The translations under genes and the position numbers were made by a program. A DNA stretch of 64,000 nt, taken from contig NZ_CP101750.1 in NCBI RefSeq assembly GCF_026810505.1, positions 1 to 64,000 of the forward strand, given 5' to 3'. The stretch is from Streptomyces sp. Je 1-369 (GTDB lineage Bacteria > Actinomycetota > Actinomycetes > Streptomycetales > Streptomycetaceae). A model generated the notes under the pieces. It worked only from the letters and a program-made list of their open reading frames with translations. It was not told the origin of the DNA and did not search any database. Below, piece after piece: positions 7,898-16,434 of the stretch (within the stretch, counting starts at the first letter, position 1; every line of letters begins with the position of its first letter).

Positions 7898-9718
7898 GTG
7901 ACCGATACCTCCCGTCGTAGTCTCCTCGGCGCCCTTGGGGCGCTCACCGTTTCAGCCGCGGTTCCATCGGCTGCTGCTACTGCCGCCGCCGCGGCTCCGG
8001 GGCGCGGTGCTCCCCTCGCGTCCGCCGCGCCGCTCGCGTCAGCGTCCGGCCCAGGGGCTGCTTCCACGAGCGGGCCGCGCTCGGCGATGACCTTCACGGG
8101 GACGCCGTACGACACGGCCGCCTTCGCCCCTTCCTTTCTCGGCGAGCTGAGTGCGACGGTGCTGCCGGGTACGCCCGTGCGTACGGAGGTCCGGCACGGG
8201 CAGCAGCGGGTCGCCGTACTGACCAAGGGGGCCCGTACCGTCCTGATGTCCGGGCCCGAGCGGACGTTCACGGAGAACAAGCAGTCCTTCACCGACGTGT
8301 TCCACCGGCTGGTCCCCGACCCGGCGCTCCCGCCCGCCAAGCAGCTGAAGCCCGGCTGGGGCACCTCGCCCGCCGGCGGTACCTGGAGCGTGTACGGGGG
8401 AACACCCGGCGACGCCGACTTCGGTGTCCACACCAGGGGCGCGGCGACGATGCTCCTCAAGGACACGGAGGAGGGCCGCTACGCCACGTTGACCGACGAC
8501 CAGATATCCGACGTCGACGTCACCTGTGAGGCCTCCTTCGACAAGGTGCCTGCGGGCAACGCCTGCTCCTTCGCCCTGCTCTTCGGGTACCGGGGCGGGA
8601 GCGCGCACTACCGGGCCCGGCTCTCCTTCACCACGAAGGGGGAAGTCGACCTGCGCGTCGAGAAGGTCGCGGACGGCAGGACGGTGGTGCTGGCCGAGGC
8701 GGGGCCGCTGGCCACGGATGTGCGGGCCGGTGCTGTGTGGCAGGTCCGGGTGCGCCGTACGGGGGCGAAGGCGCAGGTCACGGCGTGGCCCGCGGCCGGT
8801 GGGGAACCGCAGGCGCCCACCGCGGAGGTCGAGGTCGCCGAGGCGGGGCTTCGTAGCGGGCGGGTGGGGGTGCGCGGGTTCGCCTCTCCCGGCTGTACGA
8901 ACCTGCCCGTCACCTTGACCGTGCGTCGTTTCGAGGTGGCCGAAGCCACCTGGGCGTCGCCGCCCTCGGTCACCCATCGCGACTGGGTGCGGCTCCTGGA
9001 TGCGCCGTTCGACGGTGAGTGGACGCCGGGCCTCGAGGCCGTGGTGCGCGGCTGGGCCGGTTCGATGGCGCCGGATGTTTTCTCGTACGCGATGATGTTC
9101 CTGCCCGGCGCCCCGCATGTTCAGGGTGCGGATCCGCGGGTGGCGGGCGCTGACGTGCTGGGCGAGGCGGGGTACGGAGCGCCCGACAGTCAGGGGCTGC
9201 TGCCCGTCGGCGCGGACTTCCACGACTACATGCAGCGGCCGTGGACCTTCCCCGACGAGACCCGCAGGCCCGAGGACGGTCAGCTCGGCAACCTGGACTG
9301 CTCGGGGTATGTGCGGATGGTCTACGGCTTTCACATGGGCGTGGACATGGTGGCGGTGAAGGACCCGGCGAAGAAGGCGCTGCCGCGTAAGTCCGGTGCG
9401 ATGGTGGACTTCGCGCCCGGTGTCCGCGTCGCCCAGCGGGCGGGTGGTGGCGGTTCCGCGGTGGATCTGGGGCAGTTGCAGCCGGGTGACCTGGTCCTGT
9501 TCGACGTCCATGACGTGGCGGGAGACCCCGAGGATCCGGAGGCGTACGACGTCGATCATGTGGGCGTTCACCTCGGCCTCGACCGGGCGGGCAGACGGCG
9601 TTTCCTCTCCAGCCGCAAGAGCGCCGACGGGCCGACCATGGCCGATGTCTCGGGTGCGTCGATTCTGGACGGGCCGGGGATTTACGCGGACTCCCTGCAT
9701 ACCGTCCACCGCCTCTGA
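7898..9718 (+). CDS. TAT-exported NlpC/P60-family peptidase
   Basis: 606 residues from the GTG at 7898, which places a twin-arginine signal (TSRRSLLGALGALTVSAAV) right at the N terminus; ATGs at 7859, 7886 and 7889 are possible alternatives. The middle (about 150-360) looks like a concanavalin-A-like beta-sandwich. The C-terminal 190 residues carry the NlpC/P60 fold: NLDCSGYVRM with catalytic Cys468, and DVDHVGVHLG with the catalytic His. Such enzymes cleave peptidoglycan cross-links or peptide amide bonds outside the cell. It stands alone between the gene-free region and the convergent MerR-HEAT pair. Confidence 0.82.
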   Translation: MTDTSRRSLLGALGALTVSAAVPSAAATAAAAAPGRGAPLASAAPLASASGPGAASTSGPRSAMTFTGTPYDTAAFAPSFLGELSATVLPGTPVRTEVRHGQQRVAVLTKGARTVLMSGPERTFTENKQSFTDVFHRLVPDPALPPAKQLKPGWGTSPAGGTWSVYGGTPGDADFGVHTRGAATMLLKDTEEGRYATLTDDQISDVDVTCEASFDKVPAGNACSFALLFGYRGGSAHYRARLSFTTKGEVDLRVEKVADGRTVVLAEAGPLATDVRAGAVWQVRVRRTGAKAQVTAWPAAGGEPQAPTAEVEVAEAGLRSGRVGVRGFASPGCTNLPVTLTVRRFEVAEATWASPPSVTHRDWVRLLDAPFDGEWTPGLEAVVRGWAGSMAPDVFSYAMMFLPGAPHVQGADPRVAGADVLGEAGYGAPDSQGLLPVGADFHDYMQRPWTFPDETRRPEDGQLGNLDCSGYVRMVYGFHMGVDMVAVKDPAKKALPRKSGAMVDFAPGVRVAQRAGGGGSAVDLGQLQPGDLVLFDVHDVAGDPEDPEAYDVDHVGVHLGLDRAGRRRFLSSRKSADGPTMADVSGASILDGPGIYADSLHTVHRL

Positions 9719-9782
9719 GGCGGCTCTTCGCCGGGAGTGGGCGGCGGGCGTGTCCGTCGGTGCGGCGTCGTCGCTGTGCGGG

Positions 9783-10793
9783 TCAGCGGCGGGCCCGGCG
9801 GGCTTGGAGGAGGTACGTGGCGGTCAGTGAGACTGCCTGGTCCTCGTCGTGCGACAGCTGTAGGAGGGCTTGTGCGGCTGTCGTTCCCGGGATGTCGGCG
9901 AGTGCCTGGGTCAGGCGGCCGCGTGCGGGTGGTTCGGTGGCGGGGTGGGCGAGGTGGTCGACGAGGCGGGTGGTGATCCGGTCGGCTGTGGTGTCGTCGC
10001 TGCTCGCCAGTCGGCTCAGTGCGTCGGCCGCGTCGGTGTCGTTTCTTCCCGCGACGATCATGTCGATGAGCGTCGCGATCACTGTGCTCTCCCCGCGTGT
10101 TCCGAGCGCCAGGGCCGCTTGCGCGCGGACCTGCGGGTCCGGGTCGGTGACGGCGTCGCGCAGGTGTGTGGTGGTCTCGTCCCCGGGCATTTCGGCGAGG
10201 GCCTGGACGGCACGCTTGCGTACCGCGGGCAGGGGCGAGTCAAGGCCTTTGGCCAGGAGTGCCGGGGCGTCGGCGGGTGCTTGCGCCAGTGCCCATCGCA
10301 GGGCGCCTGCGACGTTCGGCTGCGTTTCGCTCAGTGCCGCTTCGACCAGGGCCTCCACCGGCACGGGAGTTCCGTGGGCGGTGGAGAGGGCGGCGCGCTG
10401 GCGGGTTCCGGGGTGGTGCGATCCCAGCGCCTGGAGGAGCGCGACGACCTTCAGGACGTCCTGCCAGTCGGTGGGGCCCGCGGCGTCGATGCGGCGCAGG
10501 CGGGTGAGCAGTTCGGTCTCGGTGGCGATGCGGTCGTGTGTCTGACGGATGAGGTCGCCGACGAGTGCCGCGGGGGTGAAGTCCGGGTCGCCGAGGGCGC
10601 GCCCGATGTCGCGCAGGGACAGGCCCAGGGAGCGCAGGCTTTCGATGTGGAAGATCCGCTGGATGTCTTTCGCGGAGTACTCGCGGTAGCCGGAGTCGGT
10701 TCGCTGTGCTGGTTGGACCAGGCCGAGGGATTCGTAGTGCCTGAGCATGCGGGCGCTTACTCCGGACTGTTTTGCCACCTCACCGATCAGCAC
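9783..10793 (-). CDS. MerR regulator fused to HEAT repeats
   Basis: 336 residues. Residues 1-70 are a MerR DNA-binding domain (MLIGEVAKQSGVSARMLRHY). The rest, from about residue 110, is a stack of HEAT-like helical pairs such as AVRKRAVQALAEMPGDE and QVRAQAALALGTRG. HEAT stacks bind proteins or nucleic acids, so this may sense a partner protein rather than a small ligand. Its start overlaps the end of the HEAT-repeat gene by 14 bp. The two are therefore co-expressed from the palindromic promoter at 11583-11613. Confidence 0.82.
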   Translation of the reverse strand: MLIGEVAKQSGVSARMLRHYESLGLVQPAQRTDSGYREYSAKDIQRIFHIESLRSLGLSLRDIGRALGDPDFTPAALVGDLIRQTHDRIATETELLTRLRRIDAAGPTDWQDVLKVVALLQALGSHHPGTRQRAALSTAHGTPVPVEALVEAALSETQPNVAGALRWALAQAPADAPALLAKGLDSPLPAVRKRAVQALAEMPGDETTTHLRDAVTDPDPQVRAQAALALGTRGESTVIATLIDMIVAGRNDTDAADALSRLASSDDTTADRITTRLVDHLAHPATEPPARGRLTQALADIPGTTAAQALLQLSHDEDQAVSLTATYLLQARRARR

Positions 10794-11559
10794 GGGGCCT
10801 ATTGTCCGTCCTGTGGGGCGCGCCCTGGCCGTCCCGTGGGTCGTCCCGTCCGTTCTGTGGGGCGCCGGTGAGGGCCATGGTGCGTTTGGCTTCCTCGATC
10901 GCCAGGGTGAATCCGGCGTCCGGGTCGCGCAGCAGTCGCCGGGTGGCGAGGGCGTGGGCTCGTATGTCGGGATCCTGGGCTGTGGCCGCCTCGTGGAGGG
11001 CCGGTTCGATGACTGTGCCGAGCGCGACCAGTGCCTGGCTGAGGCTCAGCTGCGTCTCCCGCTCACCGCGTCCGAGCTGGGTCGCCAGAGTCGCGGCCAG
11101 GGCGGCTTCGTCGCCTTCCGGTACGAGGACGACCGCGGCGCGCCAGGCGCTGCGCGCGACGTCGTCGTCGGTGTCGGTCAGCAGGTCCGGTGTGATGGCC
11201 GGCCAGGACCGCGGGTCTGCGATCTTGGACAGGGTGTGCAGGGCCTGGCTGCGTGCCTGGGCGCGCTCCGAGCGGACTTCCCGGAGCAGTTCGGGCAGTG
11301 TCAGGGCCACGGGGTGGCGGGTGAGTGCCCAGGTCAGCATGTCGCGGACGAAGAACTCGGGCTCGGTTGCGCTTCGTTGGATGAGTTGGCCGACGTAGCG
11401 CGGGTTGGGGGTGGTACCGGTTGCCAGGGCGGCTCGTAGGCGTACGGAGGAGTTGTTGTCCTGCAGTGCCTGGAGTGTCTGCTGGGTCAGGGGGGTCTGA
11501 GGGGTCTGCTGGGTGTGGGGGGCTCGTGCCGGGTCTGGGGGCTGGGGTGTCGTGGTCAT
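10780..11559 (-). CDS. HEAT-repeat protein
   Basis: 259 residues, helical throughout, with repeats of the type SVRLRAALATGTTPNPR and ARSQALHTLSKIADPR. It lacks a DNA-binding domain and is first in a two-gene operon with the MerR-HEAT regulator. It may be a partner or titrating subunit that stacks against the HEAT part of the regulator. No catalytic motif is visible. Confidence 0.75.
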   Translation of the reverse strand: MTTTPQPPDPARAPHTQQTPQTPLTQQTLQALQDNNSSVRLRAALATGTTPNPRYVGQLIQRSATEPEFFVRDMLTWALTRHPVALTLPELLREVRSERAQARSQALHTLSKIADPRSWPAITPDLLTDTDDDVARSAWRAAVVLVPEGDEAALAATLATQLGRGERETQLSLSQALVALGTVIEPALHEAATAQDPDIRAHALATRRLLRDPDAGFTLAIEEAKRTMALTGAPQNGRDDPRDGQGAPHRTDNRPRADR

Positions 11560-11582
11560 CGGTCCGCCTCTCTCTGGGAGGC

Positions 11583-11613
11583 AGTGGACACCTTGTCACC
11601 GTGACAAGGTCAA
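11583..11613 (-). promoter_or_regulatory. MerR-type promoter with 19 bp spacer and central palindrome
   Basis: On the minus strand a -35-like TTGACC (11613-11608) is followed by a 19-base spacer and a weak -10-like TCCACT (11588-11583). A perfect palindrome, CCTTGTCAC-C-GTGACAAGG (11591-11609), fills the spacer. Overlong spacers holding a dyad are the hallmark of MerR-activated promoters. It drives the HEAT/MerR-HEAT operon, implying autoregulation. Confidence 0.7.
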
Positions 11614-11774
11614 GCGGAGGCGGCTGCCTGGCCGGCTGCCGGGGGCGCGTGGGCCATGCGGTAGCACTCCGGGGACCGTTCGGGTGGAGAGGGGGGGCTG
11701 GACCGTTACCCGGGGCTGCCGCCGCGGCAAGTGACATGGCGACAGCACCTGCATATTCCAGGAGGAATATCCTC

Positions 11775-12011
11775 ATGCGCGTTCGCTCGACCATCCTCGC
11801 CGCCGCCCTCACCGTGTCCGTTCTGGCCATCGGGGCGGGTTCGGCCGTCGCCGACGACGACCACGACGCCCCGCACCACGGGGTGGGCTACAACCACAAG
11901 GGGTTCGCCGGTACGTACGACAGCGTCGGCGGCCCGCTCGGCATCGTCTGGGCCCAGGCGGCGGGCTACGGCCACGAGGGCATGGGGCACGAGCCCGGCG
12001 CCCAGCGCTGA
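11775..12011 (+). CDS. Small secreted peptide
   Basis: 78 residues from the ATG at 11775 with GGAGGAATATCCTC upstream. A signal peptide (MRVRSTILAAALTVSVLAIGAG) ends near AVA at residue 26. The mature part of about 50 residues is His- and Gly-rich (DDDHDAPHHGVGYNHKGF) and ends GYGHEGMGHEPGAQR. The histidines suggest metal binding. The family is not recognised. Confidence 0.65.
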   Translation: MRVRSTILAAALTVSVLAIGAGSAVADDDHDAPHHGVGYNHKGFAGTYDSVGGPLGIVWAQAAGYGHEGMGHEPGAQR

Positions 12012-12036
12012 CGTAGGCACTCGGGATCCGCAGAGG

Positions 12037-12076
12037 CGCGGTGGTGAGGCGGGGCTCAGCCCTCCTCACCACCGCG
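12037..12076 (+). terminator. Strong terminator hairpin
   Basis: CGCGGTGGTGAGG (12037-12049) pairs perfectly with CCTCACCACCGCG (12064-12076), and the loop itself holds a GGGCT-C-AGCCC mini-stem. It follows the secreted peptide gene by 25 bp and is succeeded by TTCTGT. The rest of the 296 bp to the next gene should hold that gene's promoter. Confidence 0.75.
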
Positions 12077-12307
12077 TTCTGTCATGGGCGGCCGCGGGTG
12101 TTTCTTTCGCACGGGCGTTCTCGCGCCGGGGAGTTCTTGGGGGCGGGCGGGCTCAGTCATGGCCGGGGAATCACACGGATGAGCGATGTCCTGCCGATGA
12201 CCTCGCTCGTTGAGTGATCGCTGATCTTGTGCGGCGGTTGGGCCGCGGCAAGACGGCGTGGATCTGCCGGAGCGTTCCCCGCTTCGGCGCGAGAAGAGGA
12301 GAACTTT

Positions 12308-12532
12308 GTGCGTCGGATGAGTATGGCCCTGGCCCTGGCTGTGGCCGCTGCCGGGCTCGGTGCGTCGGCAGCGACCGCCCAGGCATCGTCTTCAGCTCAC
12401 AAGCAGGGCCCGCCGTTCCCCTACCAGGACTGCCTCAAGGCGACCAAGAACAAGGGCGAGAGCCCTTCTCAAGGCCGTTGGCACTGTGACCAGCTGGTCA
12501 AGAAGGGATGGGTCCTGCCGCCGAACCGGTGA
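12308..12532 (+). CDS. Small secreted peptide with two cysteines
   Basis: 74 residues from a GTG at 12308 preceded by AGAGGAGAACTTT. The signal peptide (VRRMSMALALAVAAAGLGAS) is followed by a 45-residue mature part, with PYQDCLKATKNKG and RWHCDQLVKKGW providing one possible disulfide. Basic residues dominate. The function is unknown. Confidence 0.6.
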   Translation: MRRMSMALALAVAAAGLGASAATAQASSSAHKQGPPFPYQDCLKATKNKGESPSQGRWHCDQLVKKGWVLPPNR

Positions 12533-12545
12533 CCTGTCCTTCTCC

Positions 12546-12571
12546 GGGGGGCGCCTTCGTTGGCGCCCCCC
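12546..12571. terminator. Terminator between convergent genes
   Basis: GGGGGGCGCC (12546-12555) and GGCGCCCCCC (12562-12571) form a perfect 10 bp stem around TTCGTT. It sits 13 bp past the secreted peptide stop and before the end of the leftward RidA gene, so it can serve both directions. Confidence 0.75.
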
Positions 12572-12599
12572 CGGGAGCCCGCATGAGGCCCGCGAAGCC

Positions 12600-13001
12600 T
12601 CAGGCGGGCAGTTTCGTGTCGATGACGAAGCTGATCTCGATGAGCTGGCCGGGGAAGGTCAGCTCGGTGACGCCCAGGGCCGTGGCGGCCGGGCGGTGGT
12701 CGCCGAAGTACGCCAGGTTGCCCTTCATCGTCGCCGCGCTGTGCCGGTGCAGGTTCACCAGGTACAGGGTCTGCGCGATGACCTGGTTGCGGGTGGCGCC
12801 GTAGTGGGCCAGGACCTTGTCCATGTTGGCGTGGGTCTGCTTCAGCTGGGCGGTGAAGTCGCCGGCGTGGAGGAGCTCGCCCGCCTCACCGAACGCGAGC
12901 TGTCCGGAGACGTGGACGAGATCGCCGGACTTGATCGCCTGCACGTAGCCGAAGTCGTCCTCGGCGGGCACGTCGAGGTGGAAGGTGCTGGGGGTGGTCA
13001 T
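12600..13001 (-). CDS. RidA-family protein
   Basis: 133 residues. The RidA/YjgF fold is recognisable from GDLVHVSGQLAFGEAGE near the N terminus, HANMDKVLAHYGATRNQV in the middle and LIEISFVID at the end. RidA proteins deaminate reactive enamines, and some members have other roles in catabolic or biosynthetic clusters. The usual Arg seen near the end of canonical RidA (IEIEAIA context) is not obvious, so this may be a non-deaminase subfamily. It diverges from an HxlR regulator that probably controls it. Confidence 0.8.
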   Translation of the reverse strand: MTTPSTFHLDVPAEDDFGYVQAIKSGDLVHVSGQLAFGEAGELLHAGDFTAQLKQTHANMDKVLAHYGATRNQVIAQTLYLVNLHRHSAATMKGNLAYFGDHRPAATALGVTELTFPGQLIEISFVIDTKLPA

Positions 13002-13035
13002 GGTGGTGGCCGTCCTTCCGGGACGCTCTCTTGTG

Positions 13036-13048
13036 GTTACTCGGTAAC
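13036..13048. promoter_or_regulatory. Putative HxlR operator
   Basis: A GTTAC-TCG-GTAAC palindrome lies in the 104 bp between the divergent ridA-like and hxlR genes. Short dyads of the GTAC/GTAAC type are typical HxlR sites. Confidence 0.5.
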
Positions 13049-13105
13049 TGTAGGAGAGTGATGGCTGACCTGGAAGAACGCACTTTTTAGTGACTGGGGA
13101 ACCTG

Positions 13106-13489
13106 ATGGTGACCAAGCAGCTCCTCAAGGGCCTGCCCGAGGACGCCGACCTGCGGCGCGCGGACTCCCTGGCGCGGGAGATCTTCTCCGACGTCGCCAA
13201 CAAGTGGGCGCTCCTGATCATCGAGGCGCTCGGCGAACGCACCCTGCGCTTCGGTGAGTTGCGCGACGAGGTCGAGGGCGTCAGCCACAAGATGCTCACC
13301 CAGAACCTGCGCATGCTGGAGCGCAACGGCCTGGTCGAGCGGAAGGTGCATCCCACCGTGCCGCCGCGGGTCGAGTACACCCTCACCGGGCCGGGCCGGG
13401 GACTGCTCGCCGCGGTCGACGCCATCTGTGGCTGGACCCACCGGCACCTTGCCCATATCGAGGGTGCGCGCGGCCGGTTCGACGCCTGA
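13106..13489 (+). CDS. HxlR-family transcriptional regulator
   Basis: 127 residues. The winged helix matches the HxlR family: VANKWALLIIEALGERTLRF, ELRDEVEGVSHKMLTQNLRM, then LERNGLVERKVHPTVPPRVE and YTLTGPGRGLL. The divergent placement beside the RidA-like gene suggests that it regulates that gene and itself. HxlR proteins often respond to redox or electrophile stress. No conserved N-terminal cysteine is present here. Confidence 0.88.
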   Translation: MVTKQLLKGLPEDADLRRADSLAREIFSDVANKWALLIIEALGERTLRFGELRDEVEGVSHKMLTQNLRMLERNGLVERKVHPTVPPRVEYTLTGPGRGLLAAVDAICGWTHRHLAHIEGARGRFDA

Positions 13490-13529
13490 GACCCCAGGCG
13501 CCCAGGGCGGCGGCGGTGGTGGCGGGTTT

Positions 13530-13570
13530 GGTGGGACGGCCGCGTTCCCCCGTGGCGCGGCCGTCCCACC
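13530..13570 (+). terminator. Terminator after hxlR-like gene
   Basis: A perfect 15 bp stem, GGTGGGACGGCCGCG (13530-13544) with CGCGGCCGTCCCACC (13556-13570), lies 41 bp after the stop. No T run follows, as is usual for high-GC actinomycetes. Confidence 0.7.
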
Positions 13571-13726
13571 GGTATCGGGCCGGCCGCTGCGGGAGGGCCC
13601 AGGAAGGGCCGGTCGCCGAAGGGCCGGGGCGGGGGCTGTTCGTGCTCCAGGGTGGCGCAGGCGGGTGATCGAGGTCGACGTGTTTTGGGCTAGCCCGAAT
13701 AACGACATCTTGATCAGGCTCTGCGC

Positions 13727-14737
13727 ATGCCGCTGCGTATCCACTTCACCGCCGCCGACCTGGCCCGTACCCGGCTGGCCGAGGCGCCCCGTCCGATGCT
13801 GGAGCTGGACATCGCGGTGCGGCTGCTGCAGGACGGCGCGCATGCGGCGCGGTTCGGGGCGTGGCGGCGGCAGTCGTTGCGGCGGCTGGCGCCCGGGGTG
13901 CGGCGGCTGTTCGATCTGATTCCGCCGACCGGCTGGAGCGTCGACTTCCTGGACCATGCGGGGGCCGGCAGCATCGAGGAGGCGGTGGAGCGGGTGCGGG
14001 CCACGCCGGCCGCCCGGGTCCGCTCGGACATGGAGACCTGGGCGGGGCGCAGGCCCGGGCAGGGCCTGCCGGGGTGGACGCGGGCGCTGGGGGGTGACGG
14101 GCGGCTGCTCGGGGAGCTCGCCGATGCCGTGGCGCATGCGCACCGGGAGGTCGTCGCGCCGTATCAGGAGCACATGGACGCGCTCTGCCGTGCCGATCGG
14201 GTGCTGCGTGCCCGTCAGGTGGCCCACGGCGGGTGGGACATGCTGCTGTCGGGGCTCAACCCGCGCTGTATCCGGTGGGATTCGCCGGTGCTGGAGCTGA
14301 CGACGGCTTCCGGGTTCACCGGGGACATTCATCTCGCGGGCCGCGGGCTGCTGTTGATTCCGTCGGTGTTCGGTGCGGTGTTTCCGGCCTTCGATGAAAC
14401 GGCTGAGGCTCAGCCGTGGCTGACCTATCCCGTCGGTGTACGTGACACGGATCTATTTCTGGCGCCCGTGGAGACCGCCCGGGTACTCAGTACGGTCCCT
14501 GATTCCCTGACGGCACTGCTGGGGCATACGCGTGCCGTGGTGCTGTGGACCATTGCCGAGCATCCGGGCTGTACGACCGGTGAGCTCGCCCGTCGTGCGG
14601 GGATCTCCCCGGCGAGCGCGAGTCAGCATGCGACGGTGCTTCGTACCGCAGGCCTCTCGTGCACCGTGCGGCACCGCAATACCGCTTTGCACACCGCTAC
14701 TTACGCAGGGACCCATTTGCTCAGTACCGCGGGGTGA
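13727..14737 (+). CDS. ArsR-like winged-helix regulator with N-terminal sensor region
   Basis: 336 residues. The last 75 form an ArsR/MarR-type winged helix (TIAEHPGCTTGELARRAGIS, PASASQHATVLRTAGL). The 250-residue N-terminal part resembles the DUF5937-type region found in Streptomyces regulators (MPLRIHFTAADLARTRLAEAP). These are poorly studied and often sit beside transporters or biosynthetic genes. Here it borders the left edge of the biosynthetic cluster, but nothing ties it to the cluster directly. Confidence 0.75.
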   Translation: MPLRIHFTAADLARTRLAEAPRPMLELDIAVRLLQDGAHAARFGAWRRQSLRRLAPGVRRLFDLIPPTGWSVDFLDHAGAGSIEEAVERVRATPAARVRSDMETWAGRRPGQGLPGWTRALGGDGRLLGELADAVAHAHREVVAPYQEHMDALCRADRVLRARQVAHGGWDMLLSGLNPRCIRWDSPVLELTTASGFTGDIHLAGRGLLLIPSVFGAVFPAFDETAEAQPWLTYPVGVRDTDLFLAPVETARVLSTVPDSLTALLGHTRAVVLWTIAEHPGCTTGELARRAGISPASASQHATVLRTAGLSCTVRHRNTALHTATYAGTHLLSTAG

Positions 14738-15109
14738 GGGTGTTGCGTGGCTGAATGTGGAGGCAGCCAGGCGGGAGTGAGCCGGAGGGGGCCGGCGGGG
14801 GCGGTGTGGGGGGTCGCGCGGCGCGCGGGTGGCCGGGGTGCGCCCGTGGGGGCGGGGGTGGTCCGGGGGGTGTCGGGCCTGGTCTCGGGCGGCTTGGGGG
14901 GTGGTGGGGGCGGGGGTGGGGGGTGTGGGCGGGGTGGCTTGTGTCGTTGCGGTCCGGTGATCGCTGGTGGATTCTGCAGGCGGGGGCCTTCTCCGGAAAA
15001 AACGGGCATAACGCAATTGCATGAAATCCCGGAGAGTTCTCTGTTCGTGGCGGAATCTCATGATACTCTCGCCGCGTTATGCGCTTCGGTCCGGGGGAGG
15101 AGAAGCAGC
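14738..15109. other. G-rich intergenic region upstream of the StrR-type regulator
   Basis: 372 bases without a supported gene. Bases 14894-14935 on the plus strand are a dense series of G runs (GGGGGG, GGGGG, GGGGG, GGGGGG separated by one to three bases), able in principle to form a G-quadruplex. The last 100 bases are more AT-rich and should hold the promoter of the regulator starting at 15110. Confidence 0.5.
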
Positions 15110-16135
15110 GTGATGATCGGAATGCCAGGGGAGGCCGCCCCTGGGGGGGAACTTCCTAAAGATCAGTTCTGTCGGCCCGTCGGGCCCGACCACTCGACCG
15201 AAGTTTCTGCTTCAATCATCAGGATTCCCATCACCTTGCTCCGTGATGCGGATTCTCCTCGTCTGGCCGGTGTCGACCAGGATCATGTACGTACTCTGGC
15301 GGCCTGCACCGATAAACTTCCGCCGATCATCGTGCACCGCTCGACGATGAAGGTCATCGACGGAATGCACCGGCTGCACGTGGCGCGGCTGAACGGCGAG
15401 GAAACCATTGAGGTCCGCTACTTCGAGGGATCGAACAGGGAAGCGTTCCTCTTAGCCGTCGAGCTGAACCTGAAGCACGGCCTGGCGCTGGCTCTCTCCG
15501 ACCGCAAGAAGTCGGCGATGAAGATCCTGGAGAGTTTCCCCGAGTGGTCCGACCGGGCGGTGGCCATGAAGACCGGCCTTTCCGGCAAGACCGTCGGGGT
15601 ACTGCGCCGTAAATTCGCGGGACAGATCGCCCAGGCCCCGCTGAGAGTCGGACGCGACGGCCGCGTACGGCCGCTGAATTCCCACAAGGACCGCCGCCAG
15701 ACCGCCCACATTCTGCCCGCGGAGCCGGACACCGTCCCGCGCGAGAGCGCCGGGAGCGGCGGGGTGCCCGGGCCGGCGGCCCAGGAGGCGCAGAAACGGT
15801 TGCGCAGCGCCGCGGAGGGGCCCACCGCCGGCGCGGAGGCCAGGAGCCGGGCGCCGCACGGCCCCGAGGCGGCCCCGCCCCTCGTGGACCCCCTGGCCCA
15901 GCTCGAGTCGCTGAGGCGGGACCCCGCCCTGAAGTACAGCAACGACGGCCGGGAGATGATCCGCTGGCTCGAGGCCCGCATCATCCGCAAGAGCGACCCC
16001 GGTCTGGTGCTGCAGGCCCCCGCCCACCAGGCGAGGAAGATCGCCGCCCTGGCCCGGGCGTGCGCGGCGCAGTGGAACTGGATCGCCATGCGCATGGAGC
16101 TCCAGTGCGACGAATGCTCCAAGGCCTCCAACTGA
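15110..16135 (+). CDS. StrR-family (ParB-like) pathway-specific activator 1
   Basis: 341 residues from GTG 15110 (ATG 15113 is equally placed), with GGGGGAGGAG 7 bp upstream. Residues about 30-135 carry the ParB/StrR N-terminal domain (IRIPITLLRDADSP, then PPIIVHRSTMKVIDGMHRLH), followed by a helix-turn-helix: SDRKKSAMKILESFPEWSDRA, then VAMKTGLSGKTVGVLRRKF. StrR, NovG and relatives activate antibiotic operons by binding GTTCRACTG-N11-CRGTYGAAC repeats; closely related sites occur at 34131 and 62160. A TTA leucine codon at 15452-15454 suggests bldA dependence. It is convergent with the SARP gene. A second StrR-type gene is at 52193-53311. Confidence 0.85.
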   Translation: MMIGMPGEAAPGGELPKDQFCRPVGPDHSTEVSASIIRIPITLLRDADSPRLAGVDQDHVRTLAACTDKLPPIIVHRSTMKVIDGMHRLHVARLNGEETIEVRYFEGSNREAFLLAVELNLKHGLALALSDRKKSAMKILESFPEWSDRAVAMKTGLSGKTVGVLRRKFAGQIAQAPLRVGRDGRVRPLNSHKDRRQTAHILPAEPDTVPRESAGSGGVPGPAAQEAQKRLRSAAEGPTAGAEARSRAPHGPEAAPPLVDPLAQLESLRRDPALKYSNDGREMIRWLEARIIRKSDPGLVLQAPAHQARKIAALARACAAQWNWIAMRMELQCDECSKASN

Positions 16136-16434
16136 GGTTGCCGGCCGGGGGCTTCAGCCGAGTTTTCTGCCGGGTATCCAGCCGAGTTTTCTGCCGGGGC
16201 TCCGGGCGGGTCTTCAGCCGGGGCTTCCGGCGGGTCTCCGGTCAGGGCTCCGGGCGGGGCTCCCAGCGGGGCTCCGGGCAGGGCTCCCAGCGGGGCTTCA
16301 GCCGGGGCTCCGGGCGGGGCTCCGGGCGGGGCTCCGGGCGGGGCTCCGGGCGGGGCTCCGGGCGGGTTCAACTGAGGAAATTCCGCAGTCGGGCCCCGCA
16401 GGGACCCGGGGGGCCGGGCGAGGTGGGCGTGTGG
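16136..16434. repeat. Degenerate 12 bp tandem repeat
   Basis: Five perfect copies of GGGGCTCCGGGC run from 16304 to 16363, preceded by degenerate copies back to about 16190 (CTTCAGCCG and CTCCCAGC variants). The tract lies in the space between two convergent regulator genes. It would read as Gly/Ser/Arg or Pro/Ala/Gly repeats if translated, but no start with a ribosome-binding site accompanies it. Confidence 0.75.

Noticed and set aside
16190..16375. Tandem repeats as a CRISPR array
   Set aside because: Units are 12 bp, contiguous and without unique spacers; no cas genes are present.
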